DNA of 21,127 nucleotides from a virus: the IMG/VR virus record IMGVR_UViG_3300007540_005776, positions 1-21,127 of that record; one strand, 5' to 3'. Every line of letters begins with the position of its first letter. Positions within the stretch are counted from its first letter, which is position 1. The position numbers were made by a program, and so were the translations under genes. The notes beneath the pieces are model-generated. The model was not told where the DNA came from. It worked only from the letters and a program-made list of their open reading frames with translations, and did no database searches. Of the stretch, positions 8,212 through 14,693 are shown piece after piece.

Positions 8212-8654
8212 GCACAATGATAAACTCTATTATGTTAATAGATGACGAAGATCTATTTCACTTAGTGTTTGAAGATGCATGTAGCATCTTGGACATCACT
8301 CTTTCTTTAGAAGCCCTTAATTCATCAGATGAAGCTGATAAAAAATTTAAAGAATGGTTCCCTGATGATGTAAATCATGAACGCCCTGAATGTGTGTTTG
8401 TTGATTTAAATATCATTGGTTCTTCATTTAATGGAATTGAGATGGTAGATAAAATTAACCATGAATATGGTAATGGGTGTGTGATTGGTATCATTTCTTC
8501 TTCGGATGATAATCAAGAAATTGAAAAAGCTAAAGCAGCAGGAGCCCAATTCTGGATTATTAAATCAGATGATATCGAACCTCGTTTAGAAGAATTTAGA
8601 AATGATTATGAAGGGTACAAAAACAAAACAAACCCATTTAAAGTTTATAGGTAA
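8208..8654 (+). CDS. Stand-alone response regulator (receiver domain only)
   Basis: This 148-aa protein is a single REC domain. D12/D13 form the acidic pair (LIDDED), D66 is the phospho-acceptor (CVFVDLNI), S97/S98 is the switch position (GIISSSDD) and K119 is the conserved lysine (WIIKSDD). Only about 25 residues follow the receiver fold and no DNA-binding or enzymatic output domain is present. It should therefore act by protein-protein contact, as CheY or Spo0F do (inference). It overlaps the kinase stop by four bases and the next gene by one base (TAATG), so all three are probably translated together. The coiled-coil membrane protein that follows is an obvious candidate partner. Confidence 0.92.
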   Translation: MSTMINSIMLIDDEDLFHLVFEDACSILDITLSLEALNSSDEADKKFKEWFPDDVNHERPECVFVDLNIIGSSFNGIEMVDKINHEYGNGCVIGIISSSDDNQEIEKAKAAGAQFWIIKSDDIEPRLEEFRNDYEGYKNKTNPFKVYR

Positions 8655-9250
8655 TGGTTGAAGTAACAGAACATACCAGAAATGTTCTACTAGAGGTTGC
8701 TAAAACAAAAAAAATCTATGTAGAGGGTAATTTCCTTAAACTTCTTAAAGCTCCTAAAGGCGATAAAGAATTCGAGGAATACCTTAAATTCTGTAAAGAA
8801 AAAGATGTCTCCACCCGTAAAAAACGACTAGAGGTAACTAAACAAGTCCAGCAACAAAATAAAGAATTAATTGCTAAACAAGAAGAAAATGATTCTCTTA
8901 TGGAAGAGCTCCAATCAGCCTTAGAAGAAGCTAAAAACGCTGAATGGGAAGCTGATAAATTAAGACAAGAAGCTGAAAAAGGTAAAGATAAAGCATTAGA
9001 AGATTTAGAATTAATGCAGAAAAAAACCCAATTTGAACTTATAGGAAAAATTGTTACTGTAGCTTTGTGGGTAATTTTAGGAGTAGGTGTAATTACTACA
9101 TTTCTTTTTGCCTTTACCTTGGTTGCTGGAAGAGAGAATCCTATATTGGAGTCTACTTGGTCAAATTTGTTTGGTATACTTCTGACTAACTCTTTTAGTA
9201 TTATAGGTACTATTATGGGTGTTAAGTATGCCACAGAAAAAAATAAGTAA
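8654..9250 (+). CDS. Coiled-coil protein with two C-terminal transmembrane helices
   Basis: No known family is recognised in this 198-aa protein. Residues 1-50 look globular and basic. About 55-125 is a long charged heptad-like coiled coil (QVQQQNKELIAKQEEN and following). Two hydrophobic helices follow, about 130-157 and 170-191, with a short tail. With no signal peptide, the coil most likely faces the cytoplasm. The gene starts on the last base of the response regulator stop codon. That coupling makes it the best candidate output of the kinase/regulator pair (inference). Other possibilities are a spanin-like or lysis-timing protein, or a membrane scaffold. Confidence 0.82.
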   Translation: MVEVTEHTRNVLLEVAKTKKIYVEGNFLKLLKAPKGDKEFEEYLKFCKEKDVSTRKKRLEVTKQVQQQNKELIAKQEENDSLMEELQSALEEAKNAEWEADKLRQEAEKGKDKALEDLELMQKKTQFELIGKIVTVALWVILGVGVITTFLFAFTLVAGRENPILESTWSNLFGILLTNSFSIIGTIMGVKYATEKNK

Positions 9251-9302
9251 AAATGCTAAAAAGTATTTGATTTCTTAGATATAGTTATTTATATTTATTA
9301 AT

Positions 9303-10343
9303 ATGAATAAAAAAATCTTACCTTGGATATTATTAATATGTGCTTTAGGATTATCCACTACTGCTGCTTACTATAGTGTATTAGGACTTTCAGTTGTTTT
9401 TAGCGCTGTTGCTTTACCAGTTATTATAATGGGATCTTTTTTAGAATTCTCTAAACTTGTAATTGCAACATATCTTCATAATCAATGGAAAAACACATAT
9501 ATCTTCTTAAAATTATATTTAACAGGAGCCTTAATAGTATTATCTTTAATTACCTCTATAGGAATTTATGGTTTACTAAGTAAAGGATTTACTGAAAATA
9601 TCGCAAACTTAAACATTAATCAAAGTCTTATAGAAAATATAGAGACTAAAAAGACTAGATTTTTAATCACTAAACAAGAAAAACAAACTGAAAAACTCAC
9701 CCTAACAGAAGACATTTCAGAACTCCGAAAACAACTCTCTTCAGGAACACGAATAGAATATAAAGACAAAGAAACAGGAGAAATCATCTCAACCACATCC
9801 AGTGCGGCTCGTAAAACCTTTGAAACTCAATTAGAACTATCAATTCAATCAAGAGATACGATCTCAAAACAAATAGATATTTTAAATGATAGTATAACTA
9901 AACTTGAATTAGAAATTTTAAACTTAGAGTCTACTGAAGAGTTAAATGGAGAATTAGGTGTAGTAAAATATATGAGTGAAATAACAGGTAAACCTCTTAA
10001 AACTGTAGCTAATTGGCTTATATTAATATTAATATTTGTTTTTGACCCCTTAGCCATTGCTTTAGTTATAGCAACAAACCAATCATTCAAAAACTTAAAA
10101 CCTAAATTAGATGCAGATAATGGATCTCTACCATCTCCTCCCTCACCCTCCCCACAAACCCTACTACCCTCCCAACCCATCAAAGATAACGAAATAGATT
10201 TTAAAATTGATTCTTTAAAAAAAGAAATCAATAAAATTCAAAACTCTACAGTTTCATCTAAGAAAAAAGGTTTAGCTTTAAATAATCTAAATGAACAGTT
10301 AAAAAATTATCAAAATTTAAAAGATAATCAAATAGAATATTAA
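9303..10343 (+). CDS. Membrane protein with long internal coiled coil and Pro-rich linker
   Basis: The 346 residues are arranged as three hydrophobic helices (about 5-27, 28-48, 70-93), a coiled-coil segment of roughly 110 residues (105-213), a fourth helix (236-257), a Pro/Ser-rich linker (275-292, SLPSPPSPSPQ) and a second charged helical segment to the end. Similar proteins appear in marine phages as coil-containing proteins of unknown function (recalled, not searched). An even number of helices would put both ends on the same side and the central coil on the other, possibly spanning the periplasm. That would suit contact with the wall or outer membrane (inference). The DNA encoding the linker has no G for 61 bases. 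Confidence 0.85.
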   Translation: MNKKILPWILLICALGLSTTAAYYSVLGLSVVFSAVALPVIIMGSFLEFSKLVIATYLHNQWKNTYIFLKLYLTGALIVLSLITSIGIYGLLSKGFTENIANLNINQSLIENIETKKTRFLITKQEKQTEKLTLTEDISELRKQLSSGTRIEYKDKETGEIISTTSSAARKTFETQLELSIQSRDTISKQIDILNDSITKLELEILNLESTEELNGELGVVKYMSEITGKPLKTVANWLILILIFVFDPLAIALVIATNQSFKNLKPKLDADNGSLPSPPSPSPQTLLPSQPIKDNEIDFKIDSLKKEINKIQNSTVSSKKKGLALNNLNEQLKNYQNLKDNQIEY

Positions 10344-10395
10344 AAGCTTGGAGATGTAAAAAAGGTTTCGTATATTAATTTTAAAATTAAAGGTT

Positions 10396-10908
10396 ATGTT
10401 ATATAAAGTCTCAAATCCTGATTATATTAAAAGAAAAATTTCAGAACTTCAACCTCTAAACTATAATAGATTTTTTTGGTGGAGAAGATTTGATAGTCCT
10501 AATAAACCTTTACCTAAGGGTGCTTCATTTTTAGATAGAATCAAAAATAAAGAATTTGAATATTCACATTATTATTATCAAGCTCTTTATTGTGAAATAG
10601 AAATTAATACTAAATATGAAGAATATAAAAAGGACATACAAAAATTATTAGAAAATAATGGAGTTGATCTACAACGTAGAAAAAGATTATGGGATGATTT
10701 TGAAAAAAATGAAGAATCCTTATTAAAAGAACTTAAAGAAAATTTTCTATCTCAATTTGTAATTTCTGAAGAAGAATATGATGATCTTATAATTGGTTTT
10801 GATGGTACAATAGAAGAACTATACTATTATGTCCGCAAAACCTTTGACCACTCCCTTAATTCTCGGAAAAAAAGAGGAAGACCTAAAAAAAACTGTATTC
10901 TTAAATAA
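10396..10908 (+). CDS. Hypothetical protein with C-terminal AT-hook-like tail
   Basis: This 170-aa protein is rich in Lys, Glu and aromatic residues, with clusters such as FFWWRRF (26-32) and HYYYQALY. It ends in a basic tail SRKKRGRPKKN (about 156-166). RGRPKK is the core of an AT-hook, which binds the minor groove of AT-rich DNA, so a DNA-associated role is plausible but not shown. No family is recognised for the body, which is predicted mostly helical with a charged central region. The start is preceded by AAAATTAAAGGTTATG, close to the recurrent start context in this window. Confidence 0.8.
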   Translation: MLYKVSNPDYIKRKISELQPLNYNRFFWWRRFDSPNKPLPKGASFLDRIKNKEFEYSHYYYQALYCEIEINTKYEEYKKDIQKLLENNGVDLQRRKRLWDDFEKNEESLLKELKENFLSQFVISEEEYDDLIIGFDGTIEELYYYVRKTFDHSLNSRKKRGRPKKNCILK

Positions 10909-10938
10909 AAGTTATTAAATTAAAATAAAATAAAAGTT

Positions 10939-11541
10939 ATGCGTTTTTACAAATTTTGCAACAAGTCCCTTACATATGATAAGGTGAATATATTACATTT
11001 ATTAAAAAAATATTATATAGTACTTATATTATCTAATATTATTGTTGGATATTTAAGTATTAAAATATTTCAAATGTTTTTCATCCCTGATATGCCTTTA
11101 ACAGAGATATCTCAAATAAACCAAAAATATGAAAAAATATTAATAGCTGAAGAAGCAAATAAGTTTACTGAGGATAAATTTATATATAAAATTAAGGAAC
11201 TTAACATTAAATTTCCTCATATTGCTCTAGCCCAAGCCTATTTAGAATCAGGTCAATTTACTTCTAAAATGTTTTTAGAAAATAATAATATGTTTGGAAT
11301 GAAGGAAGCTAAATCTCGAATAAACCTTGCTATTGGTACTCAATGTGGACATGCTTATTTTAAATCATGGGAAGATTGTTTATTAGATTATGCTTATTAT
11401 AGAGCAACATATACTTCACAGTTAAAAACAGAACAACAGTTTTATGAATATTTAAATAATTACTACGCCGAAGACCCCAATTATGGGAATAAATTAAAAA
11501 ATATCGTTGATAAACATAATCTAAAAAACAAATTCATATAA
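10939..11541 (+). CDS. Membrane-anchored glucosaminidase-like peptidoglycan hydrolase
   Basis: An N-terminal basic segment and one hydrophobic helix (about 26-49) act as a signal anchor in this 200-aa protein. A compact domain like the glucosaminidase/FlgJ family (PF01832) follows: IALAQAYLESGQFTS at 95-109 with the likely catalytic E103, NNNMFGMKEAKSR at 115-127, the aromatic FKSWEDCLLDYAYY segment, and YYAEDPNYGNKL near the end. The family cleaves the glycan strand of peptidoglycan. With its membrane anchor it would act from the outer face of the inner membrane, independently of a holin, possibly as a SAR-type lysin or for wall remodelling (inference). The preceding AAAATAAAAGTTATG is a clear copy of the start context. 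Confidence 0.8.
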   Translation: MRFYKFCNKSLTYDKVNILHLLKKYYIVLILSNIIVGYLSIKIFQMFFIPDMPLTEISQINQKYEKILIAEEANKFTEDKFIYKIKELNIKFPHIALAQAYLESGQFTSKMFLENNNMFGMKEAKSRINLAIGTQCGHAYFKSWEDCLLDYAYYRATYTSQLKTEQQFYEYLNNYYAEDPNYGNKLKNIVDKHNLKNKFI

Positions 11542-11789
11542 TGAGAAAAGTAATCTGCACAAATAACCAAAACCTCCCTCCAGGAGCCAATATTGTTGAA
11601 GGGAAAGAATATGAAGTCGAACATGAATATTTAAATTTATTAGATCAGCGAGTTTACATTATTAAAGGCGCGATAAATGAAGGTACCACAAAATGGGGTA
11701 TGCGTTGGGTTGGATATGATGCTGTGCGTTTTTCTACTCAAGAAAGATTGGAAGTTAAAGAAAAAGAATATATGTTTGCATTAAATTAA
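11541..11789 (+). CDS. 82-aa hypothetical protein
   Basis: This small, probably beta-rich protein contains a run of alternating hydrophobic and charged residues (VEGKEYEVEHEYL, QRVYIIKG) and the segment WGMRWVGYDAVRF. It might form an SH3-like barrel, but no family is recognised with confidence. Its ATG shares the last base of the upstream hydrolase stop codon (TAATG), so the two are translationally coupled. It lies five bases before the DpdA-like gene. No signal peptide or membrane segment is visible. Confidence 0.72.
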   Translation: MRKVICTNNQNLPPGANIVEGKEYEVEHEYLNLLDQRVYIIKGAINEGTTKWGMRWVGYDAVRFSTQERLEVKEKEYMFALN

Positions 11790-11793
11790 TACT

Positions 11794-12588
11794 ATGAAAA
11801 AAATAAAAATATCACATGAAGTTCCTTTTTGTCTCTTAGAACAAAGTCTTAAATTCAATGACTACCAATATGCTCTCCCTCATCTACTAGAATCAAACGA
11901 GGAATATAGAAACCATTTTCTTAAATGTAAAGAAAACGGTGTGGAGATTTATCTCGACAATAGTCTTCACGAACTAGGATACGCGATGGATGATATCACC
12001 TTAATCAAATGGATGAAAATCCTAGAACCATCAACATTTTTTATCCCAGATGTATGGGAGGATAAAGATGCATCTGTTGTCAACGCTAGAAGATGGGTGA
12101 ATATTGAAGTACCTGAAGGTGTTACTAAATGTGCTGTAGTCCAAGCAAGATCAATTCATGAAGCTATACTTTGTACACAATCCTATAAAGATTTAGGATA
12201 TAAAAAAATAGCATATTCATATGGAGCTTCATATTATAATAAAATGTGTCCTCACCCAAATAAAGATCTTGGAAAAGCAATTGGTCGTTTCATTGTACTT
12301 TCATTTTTATATGAACAAGATATATTAACTAAATTTGATAGAGTTCATCTTTTAGGTACTGCATCTCCTATTGAATTTGGAATGTATAAAAATATAGAAT
12401 GTATCGAATCGATTGATACTTCAAATCCAATTATGGCTGCAATTGGTGAAATGCCTTATACAAAAATGGGACTACATATGAAACCAATTGCCAATATGAA
12501 CAAATATCAAGATGTAAGTATTGACTTTGTTAACGAAGATCTTGTAGAATTTAACGTTGAAATGTTTAAAAAAATAAATGGACTCTAA
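11794..12588 (+). CDS. dpdA: DpdA-like tRNA-guanine-transglycosylase-family protein (7-deazaguanine insertion into DNA)
   Basis: This 264-aa TIM-barrel-like protein shows TGT/DpdA signatures: YLDNSLHELG at 53-62 (D55 a candidate active-site acid), FFIPDVWED at 82-90, AVVQARSIHEAI at 114-125, HLLGTASPIEF at 185-195 and IESIDTSNP at 204-212. D208 of the last motif lies where TGT enzymes carry the nucleophilic Asp. DpdA proteins swap guanine in DNA for preQ0 or a related base. queC, queD, queE and folE follow within 4.2 kb, which strongly supports the assignment. It is shorter than tRNA TGT and the usual CxCxxC zinc cluster is not visible, as in several phage versions. Which DpdA subfamily it belongs to cannot be told from motifs alone. 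Confidence 0.78.
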   Translation: MKKIKISHEVPFCLLEQSLKFNDYQYALPHLLESNEEYRNHFLKCKENGVEIYLDNSLHELGYAMDDITLIKWMKILEPSTFFIPDVWEDKDASVVNARRWVNIEVPEGVTKCAVVQARSIHEAILCTQSYKDLGYKKIAYSYGASYYNKMCPHPNKDLGKAIGRFIVLSFLYEQDILTKFDRVHLLGTASPIEFGMYKNIECIESIDTSNPIMAAIGEMPYTKMGLHMKPIANMNKYQDVSIDFVNEDLVEFNVEMFKKINGL

Positions 12589-12631
12589 TTTGGAATCCCC
12601 ATCTTTATTTAATATATTAAAAATAAAAATT

Positions 12632-12880
12632 ATGGAAAATAAAATTGAATATTTATCTCTTTATGACTACTTAGGGAAACCTGCAGGCAAGGAATTAGGT
12701 GGGGAAGTTGCTCAAGCAGCTTATCAAGGTGGTATTAAACCACAAGAACGTCAAATCTCTAATCCAAAATATACGGGTACTGTACATTTATATCCTAAAG
12801 ATTTTTTGGATTTTTATTTTGAGAAACCTGAAGAAAATCTTACATTAGGTGATATACAAGATTATGATTTACCTTTTTAA
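12632..12880 (+). CDS. 82-aa hypothetical protein
   Basis: The preferred start is MENKIEYLSLYDYLG, because AAAATAAAAATTATG directly before it matches the start context of other genes. An in-frame ATG at 12578 would add 18 residues and overlap the DpdA-like gene by 11 bases, which seems less likely. The protein is acidic, with EYLSLYDYLGKPAGKELGGEVAQAA near the N-terminus and a DIQDYDLPF end. The LYDYLGKPAG motif looks like those seen in small conserved phage proteins, but no function can be given. It lies between the DpdA-like gene and queC. Confidence 0.7.
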   Translation: MENKIEYLSLYDYLGKPAGKELGGEVAQAAYQGGIKPQERQISNPKYTGTVHLYPKDFLDFYFEKPEENLTLGDIQDYDLPF

Positions 12881-12890
12881 ATTTTAAAAT

Positions 12891-13157
12891 ATGCCTTATA
12901 TTAATGTTGATATAGATCTAGACGAAATTTATGATAAAATGTCTAGGTATGATAAAGAAGAAATGGCTGTATGGTTATTAGATGATGGTATTTTAGAAAA
13001 CCATTTAAAACCTAATATTAGGAAACTAATTAGAGGTAATGAAGAATCTTTTGATGAAGAACAATTCCGAAATAATTTAACTAAATTATGGAATAACTTC
13101 TACCAGTTATCCAATGAAGATATAGAGATTATTAAAACAATATCAAATAAATTATGA
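12891..13157 (+). CDS. 88-aa acidic hypothetical protein
   Basis: The product begins MPYINVDIDLDEIYDKMSRYDKEEM and is acidic and probably all-helical after a first short beta strand. No catalytic motif, membrane helix or cysteine pattern is visible. The stop codon overlaps the queC start (ATGA), so it is translationally coupled to queC and belongs to the deazaguanine operon by position. A small partner for one of the pathway enzymes is possible, but that is position-based inference only. Confidence 0.72.
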   Translation: MPYINVDIDLDEIYDKMSRYDKEEMAVWLLDDGILENHLKPNIRKLIRGNEESFDEEQFRNNLTKLWNNFYQLSNEDIEIIKTISNKL

Positions 13158-14026
13158 AAAATAAAAAACATGTAGTGATTTCACTTAGTGGGGGAATGGA
13201 CTCAAGCACATTATTGCTTAGATGTCTAAAAGAGTATGATAGTGTAACAGCTATTTCATTTGATTATGGACAAAAGCACAGAGTAGAGCTAGAGAGAGCT
13301 CAATCATTGATAGATTACTTAAATGATAATGCTGATGAAACAAAATATAAATCTGAAACCTCAGAAGTTATTTTACATCATTTTCCTAAAGTTACTTATC
13401 GTCAAATCCAACTAAATGGATTAGTAGATCTACTTGATTCAGCTTTAGTAACAGGAGGAAATGATGTACCTGAAGGACATTATGCTGAGGATAATATGAA
13501 AGCAACTGTTGTCCCAAACAGAAACAAAATATTTGCTTCTATTACTCAAGCTGTTGCACTTTCAATAGCAAATAAAACAGGTGAAAATTGTGACATTGCA
13601 ATGGGTATTCATGCAGGTGATCATAGCATTTATCCTGACTGTAGAGCTGAATTTAGAGATGCAGATGATTATGCTTTTAGAATGGGTAATTGGGATGCTG
13701 ATAGTGTAGGATATTTTACCCCATATCTTGAAGGTAATAAATTTACCATTTTACAAGATGGAGAAATGCTATGTAAAGAATTAGGATTAGATTTTAATGA
13801 AGTATACAAACGTACAAATACAAGTTATAAACCAATCCAAATTATCTCATCTTCAGGTGACAATTGGTATTCAGACTATAAATCAGCATCATCAGTTGAA
13901 CGTGTAGAAGCCTTTATTAAATTAGGTCGCCCTGATCCTGTACGTTATGCAGATAATACCGGTCCGGTAACATGGGAATATGTAGTAAATGAAGTAACAA
14001 AAGTTTTAGAAACATATAATCAATAA
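13154..14026 (+). CDS. queC: 7-cyano-7-deazaguanine synthase-like (QueC), zinc cysteines replaced
   Basis: This 290-aa ATP-pyrophosphatase-fold protein has the PP-loop SGGMDSS at 12-18, FDYGQKH at 36-42, VVPNRN at 119-124, the substrate region GIHAGDHSIYPDCR at 151-164 and VERVEAFIKLGRPDPV near 248-263. QueC turns 7-carboxy-7-deazaguanine into preQ0 through an amide intermediate, using ATP and ammonia. Standard QueC has four zinc cysteines in TxSCY and CGxCxxCxER. Here the aligned positions are S224, D241, S244 and S247, so the zinc site is gone while surrounding residues are kept. The enzyme may be metal-free, or may stop at the amide (7-amido) stage; both are inferences. The gene starts in the upstream stop codon and lies one base before queD. 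Confidence 0.9.
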   Translation: MKNKKHVVISLSGGMDSSTLLLRCLKEYDSVTAISFDYGQKHRVELERAQSLIDYLNDNADETKYKSETSEVILHHFPKVTYRQIQLNGLVDLLDSALVTGGNDVPEGHYAEDNMKATVVPNRNKIFASITQAVALSIANKTGENCDIAMGIHAGDHSIYPDCRAEFRDADDYAFRMGNWDADSVGYFTPYLEGNKFTILQDGEMLCKELGLDFNEVYKRTNTSYKPIQIISSSGDNWYSDYKSASSVERVEAFIKLGRPDPVRYADNTGPVTWEYVVNEVTKVLETYNQ

Positions 14027-14027
14027 T

Positions 14028-14504
14028 ATGAGTAGATATATTAGCACAAAACTATTTGAAAATTATTCCGTAGCGCTTAGACAACATAAAGCCTCACATT
14101 CACACTGTGAATTATTGCATGGTTATGCTCTAAAATTTAAAGTTTGGTTTTCATCCATTGAACCATTAGAGGAAAACCAATTAGATGATATGAATTGGAT
14201 CGTTGATTATGGTGGCTTCAAAGACGCACCTAAAGGTAATGGTTTAAAATCTTGGATGAACTATATGTGGGATCACACATTATTAATTGAAAAAGATGAT
14301 CCATATTTAGATTTATTTGAAACTATGGCAATGGAAGGTATTTGTGCTTTACGTATTATGGATAAAATGGGAGCAGAATCATGTGCAAAATTAGTATATG
14401 ATAAATTTAATGAAGTTCTATCTAAAACAGATGCGGGTAGATGCAAATGTATCAAAGTAGAATGTTTTGAGAACGATAATAATTCTAGTATATATGAAGA
14501 GTAA
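14028..14504 (+). CDS. queD: QueD-like 6-carboxytetrahydropterin synthase (PTPS family), variant metal site
   Basis: This 158-aa protein of the 6-pyruvoyl-tetrahydropterin synthase family should act after FolE, making 6-carboxytetrahydropterin for QueE. The likely catalytic Cys is C27 (SHSHCELLHGY). D82-H83 (WDHTLLIEKDDP) matches the family DH-x-x-L-N motif, and E145 (IKVECFE) matches the pterin-anchoring Glu. Two of the three usual zinc histidines look changed: the first aligns with L18 (VALRQ) and the second His of HGH is Y33 (HGY). Extra histidines at 20, 24 and 26 might supply ligands. HGY-type members exist outside phages, to my recollection, so this may be a known branch. It overlaps the next small gene by 11 bases. 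Confidence 0.85.
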   Translation: MSRYISTKLFENYSVALRQHKASHSHCELLHGYALKFKVWFSSIEPLEENQLDDMNWIVDYGGFKDAPKGNGLKSWMNYMWDHTLLIEKDDPYLDLFETMAMEGICALRIMDKMGAESCAKLVYDKFNEVLSKTDAGRCKCIKVECFENDNNSSIYEE

Positions 14505-14688
14505 AGCTAAAAAACATCAATATCTACTAGAAAATGGATGGTGGTGCCACTACAACCCAGACTGTTGGTTTGAAAGTTCTAAAGATAATTTAAGAGTTGA
14601 AGGCAGCAATATGGTGGGATTTAGACCTGAAGTTGAGGGAATCACATTAGAAGAAGCATATTTAATATGTTCAAACTTAAAACAATAA
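14494..14688 (+). CDS. 64-aa hypothetical protein
   Basis: The preferred start is MKSKAKKHQYLLENGWW, inside the end of queD. An in-frame ATG at 14467 would add nine residues but needs a longer overlap. The product is rich in Trp and Cys near the N-terminus (GWWCHYNPDCWFE) and ends TLEEAYLICSNLKQ. The CHYNPDCW spacing could bind metal or be structural. No family is recognised. It lies between queD and queE, with queE starting five bases after its stop codon. Confidence 0.68.
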   Translation: MKSKAKKHQYLLENGWWCHYNPDCWFESSKDNLRVEGSNMVGFRPEVEGITLEEAYLICSNLKQ

Positions 14689-14693
14689 CAATA

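Noticed and set aside
6961-8654. Kinase and receiver as host sequence wrongly joined to phage sequence
   Set aside because: Start/stop overlaps tie them to the holin-like side and to the next membrane gene. Strand and composition match the rest, so a chimeric join is unlikely, though read coverage should confirm.
8716-9234. 172-codon open frame on the - strand
   Set aside because: It lies wholly inside the coiled-coil membrane protein gene on the + strand. Its Ser-rich product is the usual antisense shadow of Glu/Lys-rich coding sequence.
9845-10231. 128-codon open frame on the - strand
   Set aside because: It is antisense to the 346-aa membrane protein and includes the complement of the Pro-rich linker; it has no recognisable start context or family.
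14667-14693. Earlier queE start
   Set aside because: It lies inside the preceding small gene. The ATG at 14694 is five bases after that gene's stop codon and gives the normal QueE N-terminus.
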